From positions 1 to 28,087 of the forward strand of contig JAHHUB010000001.1 in assembly GCA_020024175.1 (NCBI GenBank): 28,087 nucleotides of DNA, written 5' to 3'. The first letter of the stretch is position 1. Each line of letters opens with the position of its first letter. The notes under the pieces were generated by a model that was given only the letters and a program-made list of their open reading frames with translations, searched no databases and was not told where the DNA came from. Shown piece by piece: positions 7,916 to 14,367 of the stretch. Origin of the DNA: Oscillospiraceae bacterium (lineage in GTDB: Bacteria; Bacillota; Clostridia; Oscillospirales; Ruminococcaceae). Position numbers and translations under genes: made by a program.

Positions 7916-8140
7916 ATGTCCAGAAAATTATTTTGTGAAATATCTGTGTGTAAAGGCTGTTTTATACGAAATATAAAAGATTTTTTTAAAAGAGAAAAAT
8001 TTATAAAAAATGAGCAGATATTTTTCGTACAAGCAAAGTTTATCAGGAAATGAATGATAGGTATAAAATCTGGAAATATTATAAATAAACAAATTATTAA
8101 GCAAAATAATGCCAAACTTATGTATGAAATAGCCCCTTAA
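7916..8140 (+). pseudogene. Decayed remnant of a VanW-family gene
   Basis: After a ribosome-binding-like AAAGG, an ATG at 7916 reads MSRKLFCEIS, then a helical segment with NIKDFFKREKFIK, to a TGA at 8051. In the same frame it resumes and ends in NKQIIKQNNAKLMYEI before a TAA at 8138. The first part matches how VanW-family proteins of Clostridia begin (KRKLFCE..., then an IKDxFSKxK helix). The last part matches how they end (a KNNAKxMYE-like tail). A piece in another frame at about 8047-8085 (NDRYKIWKYYK) fits the segment just before that tail. The roughly 200-residue core is missing. The inferred history is a large internal deletion plus frameshift and stop. Function of intact VanW is poorly known (VanB-type gene clusters, cell wall). 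The family match is from memory. Confidence 0.6.
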
Positions 8141-8185
8141 ATAATTTCACTATACCTAATTTATAAAACATTAATTTTTTAGATA

Positions 8186-8229
8186 AAATAACCCTGAAAA
8201 GCTTTTTAAATTGCTTTTCGGGGTTATTT
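8186..8229 (-). terminator. Intrinsic terminator of the amidohydrolase gene
   Basis: A 17-bp inverted repeat with one wobble or mismatch (8186-8202 with 8213-8229). Read on the minus strand it ends GGGTTATTTTATC. It lies 31 bp past the amidohydrolase stop codon. Its reverse direction may also stop transcripts crossing the VanW remnant. Confidence 0.75.
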
Positions 8230-8259
8230 AACAATATAAATACTTTGTCAGGGTTTTTA

Positions 8260-9843
8260 TTATTTTATTTCAAATAATTTTTCACCGTTTTTGTAAGTGG
8301 CTTCAACCTTAATTCTGCGAAGTTCTTCTTTTGGTACATCAAGAGGACTTTCAGACAAAATTACCATATCAGCTTTTTTGCCTTTTTCCAAAGTACCTTT
8401 TTCATTTTCCTCACTATACTGATAAGCACCATAAATTGTAATGGCTTTTAAAGCGTCATATACTGATAAACTTTCTTCTTGATTGAGTTTAACTCCGTTT
8501 TTGGTGGTTCTGTTTACGGCACACCACAGGGTATCAATCATATCCGATGGCAAAACAGGGGTATCTTGATGGAATGTAAATGGTATTTCCAGCTTTTCTG
8601 TGGAGTTGGCAGGACTTATATTTTTTGCCCTCTCCATACCCATATTTTTTATATGAATATCACCCCAGTAATAGGTATGAGCCACAAAATATGAAGGCAT
8701 TAAGCCTTTTTCTTTTACTTCCGGCAAAACTTCACGGGGCAGGAACTGACCATGAATAATAACAGGTCTGGTATCAGTGTATTTATCAAAAGAATGTATA
8801 TACTGCAAAGCTGCCGCATCTCCGTTACAGTGACAAAGAAGCTGTCTGCCTTCACTTACAGCTTTATTGACAAAAGCTTTTACTTCCTCGTCTTTATAAA
8901 TAGGGTATCCGCTGTAATTTTCTCGACTGTCTTCAGGGGTTTTGAGATATGGTTCTCTTAGCCATGCGGTTCTTCCTTGAGGACTTCCGTCAAGAAAAAT
9001 TTTATATCCGTTTAATTTAAAATTATTTTTATATTTTCTATCAAAATCAGTATTATTTTCAAAAAGTCCATGGCTGTTTTTCATATCGGCATAACCAACC
9101 ACATCACAGATTAAATCGCCTTTTTCTGCGGAAGTTTTGAGATAATCAAAACTGTCATTGTCCAACATACCGTCCTGTATAGTGGTTATACCATAACTTA
9201 AATAAATACGCTGGGCTTTTTTCATAAGCTCCAAAGTTTTTTCTTTTGTTGGCATAGGGACATATTTTCTAAATGTCATAAAAGCATTTTCTTCCAAATA
9301 ACCGTTTAAATGGCCTTCGTTATCTCTGCCCAAAACTCCTCCCGAAATTTCCGGTGAATTATCAGTTAAATTTGCCTCTTTAAGTCCCAAACTGTTTGCC
9401 ACAGCCACATGGCCGCTGACATGACTGATAATCACAGGATTTTCAGGGAAAGCCTTATCCAAAATTTCTTTGCTTGGGTGAATTTTTTCTTTTAGACTGT
9501 TGTGGTCATAACCAAATCCCACAATCCATTCACCTTTTTGACAATTAGTTTCTTCTTTAAATTGTTTAAGTGTATTTATAATATCATCAAAAGTTTTGCT
9601 GCTGTTTAAATTTACAGAAGTCAGGGACTGGGAAAACTGTGTCAAATGGCTGTGTCCGTCTATAAATGAGGGCATTAAACATTTTCCTGCCAAATCTATT
9701 TTTTCGGCATTTTCAGATGCCTGTGTCATTACATCTTTTTCATTTCCTACAGCATAAATCAAACCATCTTTTATCAAAACAGCTTCTGCATTTTCTTTTG
9801 CCATTGTTATAATTTTACCACCATAAAATATTTTTTCTAACAT
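8260..9843 (-). CDS. YtcJ-like metal-dependent amidohydrolase
   Basis: A 527-residue member of the Amidohydro_3 (YtcJ/AepA-like) family, cytoplasmic enzymes that hydrolyse amide or related bonds using divalent metal; the substrate is not known. The first strand (MLEKIFYGGKIITM) and the metal-binding HxH (DGHSHL, His64 and His66) are clear. Later parts of the barrel show HVSGHVAV, LCHCNGDAA, IHGQF and FHQDTPV, and the protein ends with the usual composite-domain return (KGKKADMVILSESPL). I chose ATG 9843 because family proteins begin right there. The 18 extra residues encoded up to a GTG at 9897 are hydrophobic but have no ribosome binding site, and the ATG also lacks a good one. It appears monocistronic, bounded by terminators on both sides. 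Confidence 0.87.
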   Translation of the reverse strand: MLEKIFYGGKIITMAKENAEAVLIKDGLIYAVGNEKDVMTQASENAEKIDLAGKCLMPSFIDGHSHLTQFSQSLTSVNLNSSKTFDDIINTLKQFKEETNCQKGEWIVGFGYDHNSLKEKIHPSKEILDKAFPENPVIISHVSGHVAVANSLGLKEANLTDNSPEISGGVLGRDNEGHLNGYLEENAFMTFRKYVPMPTKEKTLELMKKAQRIYLSYGITTIQDGMLDNDSFDYLKTSAEKGDLICDVVGYADMKNSHGLFENNTDFDRKYKNNFKLNGYKIFLDGSPQGRTAWLREPYLKTPEDSRENYSGYPIYKDEEVKAFVNKAVSEGRQLLCHCNGDAAALQYIHSFDKYTDTRPVIIHGQFLPREVLPEVKEKGLMPSYFVAHTYYWGDIHIKNMGMERAKNISPANSTEKLEIPFTFHQDTPVLPSDMIDTLWCAVNRTTKNGVKLNQEESLSVYDALKAITIYGAYQYSEENEKGTLEKGKKADMVILSESPLDVPKEELRRIKVEATYKNGEKLFEIK

Positions 9844-9961
9844 ATCATACAAAATTATTAGCACAATAAGTAAAAAGCACTTATAATTTATTAACACAGT
9901 TTAAATAATTATATTTTCATGATAAAATTATAACAACTTAACAACAACTAAACCTATAAAT

Positions 9962-9995
9962 AAAAAACCATTCGTTATTTTACGAATGGTTTTTT
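9962..9995 (-). terminator. Intrinsic terminator of thiT
   Basis: A perfect 14-bp inverted repeat (9962-9975 with 9982-9995, loop TATTTT) rich in A on one arm and T on the other, so it can work in both directions. It begins 4 bp after the thiT stop codon and protects the amidohydrolase gene from readthrough. Confidence 0.92.
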
Positions 9996-9999
9996 TAAT

Positions 10000-10569
10000 T
10001 TATGCTACATTTTGTTTTTTGATTTTATCAAAATCCACAAATCTTACTAAAAGTCCCACAACTACTCCTGTTGTAATCATTTCACCTATCATAATGGAGC
10101 CGTTATAGAGCAGTGAATATACAGTAGCACTCATGCCTTCAGGAGCATAAGTTCCCCAAATAATAATTCCGCTCAGGAAATGGCAGAAAAATCTGCCGAA
10201 TATTACTGCTACAGCTGCCACTACAGAACCCAGCACTTTCTTTTCCCCAAAAGGTTTTTTGATTAAATCAGCTAAGCCCAAAACTGTAAATGCAACTACA
10301 TAATCCAGCAAAATTACAAGGATAAAGTTCCAAATAGTCTGTACAGGCGGAGGATAAAATCCCTGTACCATTTGTAGCAGTGAATAAACAAAAGCAGTAA
10401 ATACTCCTGTTTTTGTTCCATACATAAAGGAAATGATAATGATTGGTGCCATACTTGCTATTGTAATAGAACCGCCGTTATAAAGCGAAAAAACTTTAAA
10501 CATAGACAGTACAAAAGCTAAAGCAAGCATAAGCCCACAGTGGGTGAGTTTTCTTAATTGTGGTTTCAT
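10000..10569 (-). CDS. thiT: Thiamine transporter ThiT (ECF S-component)
   Basis: A 189-residue membrane protein of the ThiT/YuaJ family, the thiamine-binding S-component of an energy-coupling-factor importer. About six hydrophobic helices are visible. Family hallmarks are LYNGGSITIASMAPI, the loop before LDYVVAFTVLGLA, and RFFCHFLSGIIIWGTYAPEGM followed by YSLLYNGS, which include thiamine-contacting residues in known ThiT structures. It needs the shared EcfA/EcfA'/EcfT module, which is not in this window. The gene stands behind a TPP riboswitch and its own promoter, so the assignment rests on both sequence and regulation. GGTGG precedes the ATG. A terminator follows the stop. Confidence 0.96.
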   Translation of the reverse strand: MKPQLRKLTHCGLMLALAFVLSMFKVFSLYNGGSITIASMAPIIIISFMYGTKTGVFTAFVYSLLQMVQGFYPPPVQTIWNFILVILLDYVVAFTVLGLADLIKKPFGEKKVLGSVVAAVAVIFGRFFCHFLSGIIIWGTYAPEGMSATVYSLLYNGSIMIGEMITTGVVVGLLVRFVDFDKIKKQNVA

Positions 10570-10599
10570 AATAAGCCACCGTCCTTTCTGATTTTTCCG

Positions 10600-10630
10600 A
10601 AAAAGAAAACCGCAGATACAATGTCTGCGG
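10600..10630 (-). terminator. Expression-platform terminator of the TPP riboswitch
   Basis: On the minus strand, CCGCAGA-N7-TCTGCGG (10630-10610) is followed by TTTTCTTTTT (10609-10600). It lies between the aptamer and the thiT ribosome binding site, so TPP binding is expected to favour this terminator and shut off thiT. Confidence 0.88.
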
Positions 10631-10657
10631 CGAAATAAGGCGTAGCTTTATCGTAAA

Positions 10658-10744
10658 TTCCTCCGTCGGCATTATCCGAATCAGGTTTGCGGGTCAGTAC
10701 CGAATTTCATGCACTATCTCAGCCGACTTTTCGTCAGCACCCCG
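10658..10744 (-). ncRNA. TPP (THI-box) riboswitch aptamer
   Basis: Minus-strand sequence carries the conserved TPP-aptamer elements in order: GGGGTGC (10743-10737), GGCTGAGAT, then ACCCGC, ACCTGAT and GGATAATGCC, ending near GGAGGAA. The optional P3a variation is small. It senses thiamine pyrophosphate and sits directly between a promoter and the thiT terminator hairpin. Transcripts reading through from the ABC importer genes would also pass it. Confidence 0.97.
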
Positions 10745-10778
10745 TTTCTTCATACTGCGATTTAATTTTTACTTTTAT

Positions 10779-10807
10779 ATTATAACATAGTATGTCCTAA
10801 TTGTAAA
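10779..10807 (-). promoter_or_regulatory. Promoter of the riboswitch-thiT unit
   Basis: Minus strand: -35 TTTACA (10807-10802), 17-bp spacer, -10 TATAAT (10784-10779) with an upstream TG at the extended -10 position. It starts only 19 bp past the stop codon of the ABC ATPase gene, and I see no terminator between them. Confidence 0.85.
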
Positions 10808-10825
10808 TAACTTTCTAAAGACAAA

Positions 10826-11395
10826 TTATAATTTTATAATTTTTCCGCCAATTTTGAAAAAATCATCTTCACTATGAGTTACAATTAAAACATATTTATC
10901 TTTTATATGCTTTTTGACAAAATCCACACAAATATCCTTGGTAATACTGTCCAGTCCCTTAAAAGCTTCGTCCATTATGATAAAATCACCACCATGGAGC
11001 AAACATCTTGCCAAAGCTGTCCGCCTTTTCATGCCACCGCTTAAATTTTTAACAGATTTTATTAAATCTTCCTTTGAAAAACCCATTTCAGTTAAAGCTT
11101 GTTTGGCAGTTTCATCGGAAATATGGGGACAGGCAATTTTAATATTTTTAACAGAGGATATATTTTCACAGAGTCTGTCCTCCTGAAAAACCAAAGATTT
11201 TTTTAAGTTATCCAAACCGGTTATTTCACCGCTGTCAGCTTTTTTTAAACCTGTAATAATATTTATAAGAGTAGTTTTACCCTTTCCCGATTTTCCCATA
11301 ATAAAAACAGGTTCATTTTTTTTTATATTAAAACTTATTTTATTCAGTACAATATTTCCATCAAAGGATTTGGTAATTTCTTTAATCTCAATCAT
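10826..11395 (-). CDS. ABC transporter ATP-binding protein (short SsuB/ThiZ-like)
   Basis: The ATPase of the importer encoded with the next two genes (COG1116 type). Visible motifs are Walker A GKSGKGKTT (34-42), Q-loop Gln71, signature LSGGMKRR (118-125), Walker B FIIMDEAF (138-145) and the switch His174 (VTHSED). All catalytic elements are present. Walker B ends DEAF where the family normally has DEPF. At 189 residues it is about 50-60 shorter than usual: it ends shortly after the H-loop and so lacks the C-terminal extension. Its ATG overlaps the permease stop by 8 bp (ATGATTGA), with GGAGG just before, so translation is coupled. The substrate is unknown; the neighbouring thiT only hints at a thiamine precursor. 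Confidence 0.9.
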   Translation of the reverse strand: MIEIKEITKSFDGNIVLNKISFNIKKNEPVFIMGKSGKGKTTLINIITGLKKADSGEITGLDNLKKSLVFQEDRLCENISSVKNIKIACPHISDETAKQALTEMGFSKEDLIKSVKNLSGGMKRRTALARCLLHGGDFIIMDEAFKGLDSITKDICVDFVKKHIKDKYVLIVTHSEDDFFKIGGKIIKL

Positions 11396-12083
11396 TTCCG
11401 TCCTCCATATGATAGAATTTACAATTTATTTTCTGTATGGTTTTGATAAACAGCTTTTCAAAAAATACACTTATAATGATGATAACCATTGTCCAGGCAA
11501 ATAAATAAGGTGTATCCAAATTTATTTTGGAGCGGTACAATGCATCACCAATGGAATTTTTAGGTGTGGCAATAACTTCGGCGGCAATTCCTGCTTTCCA
11601 GCACATACCAAGTCCCATGGAACAGGCAGAAATAAAATAAGGCATTACACTTGGCAAATAAATATATAAGAACTTGTTTTTAAAACTAAAATCATATATT
11701 TGAGCCATTTGCAGCATTTTTATATCTGTATTTTCAATTCCTTCCCTTATATTTGAATAAAACAATGGGAAAACAATTAAAAATGAGATAATTACTGAAA
11801 TATTTTCAGATTTTATCCAAAACAGTATCAGTATTATAAAAGATGCTATGGGAGTGGATTTAATTATTTGATTAATGGGAGTTATCAGAGCATAGGCAAT
11901 TTTGCTTTTGCAGGATATACTGCCAAAAAACGAACCTGATATAACTCCCAGAAAAAATCCTGTTGTAATTTTACCAAAACTTAAAAAAACTCTCTGCCAA
12001 AATTCTTTTTCAAAAATCATTTTTACAAAAGTTTTTATTACAACTAGAGGAGATACCATAAGTATCTCCTCATTTAAAATCAT
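11388..12083 (-). CDS. ABC transporter permease (SsuC/ThiX-like), 5' end unclear
   Basis: The membrane component of the same importer, of the binding-protein-dependent permease family (COG0600). Hydrophobic helices run throughout. The cytoplasmic EAA-type loop is seen as CWKAGIAAEVIATPKNSIGDAL. The coordinates use the first canonical ATG, but no ribosome binding site precedes it. The same frame stays open upstream to about 12128 and encodes IAGIIFWIFIWQLIS, which is what the first helix of this family looks like (ending WQL, before the SP segment LMVSPLVVIKTF). No ATG, GTG or TTG lies in that stretch; ATT at 12128-12126 is the only plausible codon. The true start is probably non-canonical, or was lost by mutation. 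Confidence 0.85.
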   Translation of the reverse strand: MILNEEILMVSPLVVIKTFVKMIFEKEFWQRVFLSFGKITTGFFLGVISGSFFGSISCKSKIAYALITPINQIIKSTPIASFIILILFWIKSENISVIISFLIVFPLFYSNIREGIENTDIKMLQMAQIYDFSFKNKFLYIYLPSVMPYFISACSMGLGMCWKAGIAAEVIATPKNSIGDALYRSKINLDTPYLFAWTMVIIIISVFFEKLFIKTIQKINCKFYHMEDGND

Positions 12084-12138
12084 ACTGATTAACTGCCAAA
12101 TAAAAATCCAAAATATTATTCCTGCAATATTTAATTAT

Positions 12139-13242
12139 TTATTTGATAAAGAATGTTTCATCAGGAAGTTTTCCTCCTACTGATTTAGGTTCCTGTTCAA
12201 AAAGTGCATTCAAATATCCATTTAATTTATTCTGCATTTCTTCACCTTTTATAAATACTATATTGCAAAGTGGAATAGCTTTTTTAGCTACAGGTTCAGG
12301 TGCAATTTCATATTTTGCAACTAACTTTGCACCTTCATCAATATTTTCATTTATGAATTTTACGGATTCCTCATATTCTTTCATAAACAGGTCATAAGCT
12401 TCTCTGTGGTTTTCATAAAATTCTTTTCTTACTACCATTACACCTGTAACCAGACTGCTGTTTTTGTCAAGCTTTTCCCATTCTTCAGAAAGGCTCAAAG
12501 CCATTCTCAAATCTGCATTTTTAGATTGTGCCACTGTTACAAAAGGCTGTGGAAGTAAAGCTATGGCAGATTTATCCTGTGCCATAAGTGCTGCAACTTC
12601 GGAAGCCTCGGATTTATATTCAACAGTCAAATCCTTGTCTGCATCAATTCCGGCAAGTTTAAGCACATGACGAAATGCAAATTCAGGAGTAGTGCCTTTT
12701 CCTGTGGAATAAATTGTCTTACCTTTTAAATCTGCCAAGCTGTGAACTGTATCACCTGATTCAACTACATACAATACACCCAAAGTGTTAATTGCTGCGG
12801 CTGAAATTTTTCCTTCTGTCTTATTAAAAATAACAGAAGCCAAATTTGCAGGAATAGCAGCGGCGTCCAAACTTCCATCAGCAAGTTTACCTACAATGGC
12901 ATCAGCTGTGCTTTCCATAACAATTTCATATTTTCCTTCACTGGTTCCCTCTTCTGCTTTATTCATAAGGTTTACCATGCCCATACCTGTTGGGCCTTTC
13001 ATAACCGCAATTTTAACAGTTTCTTTTTCAGTTGTTTGTGAAGAGCTTTCAGTGTTGTCGGAAGTTTCTTCGCTGTTGGAAGTTTCATCAGATTTTGAGC
13101 TTTCTTCACTGCCTGAAATTTCGGTGCTTACCTGTGAACTGCTGTCAGAATTTTTTTCTTCTTCTTTTTTGGTACAGCCTGCAAAAGTTGTCATTGTAAC
13201 AGAAAGAGCCAAAATCAAAGCTCCTAGTTTCTTTAAATTCAT
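12139..13242 (-). CDS. ABC transporter substrate-binding lipoprotein (NMT1/SsuA-like)
   Basis: A 367-residue extracellular binding protein for the importer. The signal peptide MNLKKLGALILALSVTMTTF ends at a lipobox-like FAGC with Cys23 as the lipid anchor. A roughly 50-residue Ser/Glu-rich linker follows, then a periplasmic-binding type II fold: TVKIAVMKGPTGMGM, then GSLDAAAIPANLASVIFNKT and LKGKTIYSTGKGTTPEFAFRH. This is the COG0715 layout used for nitrate, sulfonate, taurine and thiamine-pyrimidine (NMT1/ThiY) binding proteins. The GPTGMGM subtype has no substrate I can assign. AGAGGAAA gives a good start. It lies 18 bp after mnmM and 10 bp before the open permease frame, so it forms an operon with both. 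Confidence 0.9.
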   Translation of the reverse strand: MNLKKLGALILALSVTMTTFAGCTKKEEEKNSDSSSQVSTEISGSEESSKSDETSNSEETSDNTESSSQTTEKETVKIAVMKGPTGMGMVNLMNKAEEGTSEGKYEIVMESTADAIVGKLADGSLDAAAIPANLASVIFNKTEGKISAAAINTLGVLYVVESGDTVHSLADLKGKTIYSTGKGTTPEFAFRHVLKLAGIDADKDLTVEYKSEASEVAALMAQDKSAIALLPQPFVTVAQSKNADLRMALSLSEEWEKLDKNSSLVTGVMVVRKEFYENHREAYDLFMKEYEESVKFINENIDEGAKLVAKYEIAPEPVAKKAIPLCNIVFIKGEEMQNKLNGYLNALFEQEPKSVGGKLPDETFFIK

Positions 13243-13260
13243 AAAATTTTTCCTCTTTTC

Positions 13261-13809
13261 TTATCTTTTCTGTACTGCCATAATATATGGGCACTCAGGT
13301 ACATTAATAATACGGTGTATCATGGAATCATACTCTTTTTTATTGAGAGATGCAAGCATTTTTTCTATTTCAATGCCCTCCAACCTGCCTTCTTCATGAC
13401 CGGGATATACAACAATCAGTATCATTCCGCCTTTTTCCAATAAATCCATTGCGTTTTTTATGGCAGGAAGTGTGGTTTCTCTTTTGGTGGTAATTATTTT
13501 TTCATGATTTGGCAGCCAACCTAAATTAAACATAGCTGCAGATATATTTTCGTGAATATAGTCTTTAATTTTGCTGTGGCAACTGTTAATTAAAGTTACA
13601 TTTTTAAAAGAATTATTTTCACGAAGTTTTTTTTCGGTGCTGATTAATGCCTCTGGCTGTATATCAAAAGCATAAACATGACCTTTGGGAACCAAACTGC
13701 TTAAAAAAAGTGTATCTCCGCCATTTCCCATAGTACAGTCAGCCACAATACTGTCTTCACGCACCACGGTTTTAATTAAATCTTTCGCTGTATCTAATAT
13801 TGACTGCAT
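13261..13809 (-). CDS. mnmM: tRNA 5-(aminomethyl)uridine-34 methyltransferase MnmM (YtqB)
   Basis: A 182-residue class I SAM methyltransferase of the former putative rRNA methylase family (PF06962). YtqB of Bacillus subtilis has since been described as MnmM, which makes the final methylation of mnm5U at the tRNA wobble position. The SAM site is DCTMGNGGDTLFL (motif I) and VYAFDIQ (motif II). The family's NLGWLPNHEK loop, TTLPAI segment, VVYPGHEEGRLE and C-terminal NVPECPYIMAVQKR are all present. The function comes from homology recalled, not from the context. It follows the siroheme-type gene by 20 bp and precedes the lipoprotein by 18 bp, so it seems to be carried in a mixed operon. Confidence 0.88.
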   Translation of the reverse strand: MQSILDTAKDLIKTVVREDSIVADCTMGNGGDTLFLSSLVPKGHVYAFDIQPEALISTEKKLRENNSFKNVTLINSCHSKIKDYIHENISAAMFNLGWLPNHEKIITTKRETTLPAIKNAMDLLEKGGMILIVVYPGHEEGRLEGIEIEKMLASLNKKEYDSMIHRIINVPECPYIMAVQKR

Positions 13810-13829
13810 ATCATCACTTCTTTTCGGTT

Positions 13830-14297
13830 TTATTTATCTTCATTTTTTAAAAATTCTTCGACTTTTTCTCTGGTAAGTCTTGTTTTTCTGTGATTATATC
13901 CGCCACCGTTAAATCCGATTACTATATCATCATGACATATCACTCCAGGAAAATGAAATTCACACTGATTTACATCTCCTGCATTGCTGATTAAAATATT
14001 ATTTTTTCTGCACTCTTCATAAATCATACTGTTTACATCGGAATTATCAGTAATTGCCAAAACCATATCAGCACCTATAATATCATTGGGAGAAAATTCT
14101 TTTTTCACCCAGTTTATTTTCTTTTCTTCATATAGCTTTTGCAAAGTCGGAGTTATTTTGGGAGATATGACTTTTATATTTTCTGTGAAATTAGTCAAAG
14201 TCATTACTCGTCTTTCTGCAATATGTCCGCCGCCAATAACAGTAACCTGTTTTTCCGATAAATCCACAAAAAGTGGGAACATTTTTTTAGTTTTCAT
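13830..14297 (-). CDS. Precorrin-2 dehydrogenase / sirohydrochlorin ferrochelatase-like protein (Met8/CysG-N)
   Basis: A 155-residue protein of the siroheme synthase N-terminal family. These enzymes oxidise precorrin-2 to sirohydrochlorin with NAD and may insert iron. It begins MFPLFVDLSEKQVTVIGGGHIAERRV, with the Rossmann GGGxxA motif, and has the expected LAITDN and NAGDVNQCEFHFPG segments, the latter including the likely catalytic Asp. The usual C-terminal GGKSPxxAxxIR motif is divergent: here GGGYNHRKTRLTREK. It is short compared with the 200-residue Met8-like proteins, lacking the C-terminal helical part. No other tetrapyrrole gene is nearby. A GAGAGAAAG sequence serves as a weak ribosome binding site. 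Confidence 0.85.
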   Translation of the reverse strand: MKTKKMFPLFVDLSEKQVTVIGGGHIAERRVMTLTNFTENIKVISPKITPTLQKLYEEKKINWVKKEFSPNDIIGADMVLAITDNSDVNSMIYEECRKNNILISNAGDVNQCEFHFPGVICHDDIVIGFNGGGYNHRKTRLTREKVEEFLKNEDK

Positions 14298-14318
14298 TTC
14301 TGTTGTCTTTCTCTCTTA

Positions 14319-14358
14319 AATATTCCTAAAGTGTCAGAAAAAACACTTCAGGAATATT
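14319..14358 (-). terminator. Hairpin after aspS, possible weak terminator
   Basis: A 16-bp stem with one wobble pair (14319-14334 with 14343-14358) begins 10 bp after the aspS stop. The following minus-strand sequence is only TTTAAGAG, so the U-tract is poor. I see no promoter between it and the next gene, and partial readthrough into the siroheme-type gene seems likely. Confidence 0.6.
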
Positions 14359-14367
14359 ATTATAAAT

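Noticed and set aside
7810..8115. Minus-strand reading frame of 101 residues behind groEL
   Set aside because: It overlaps the groEL 3' end and its terminator, has low-complexity hydrophobic content, and has no ribosome binding site.
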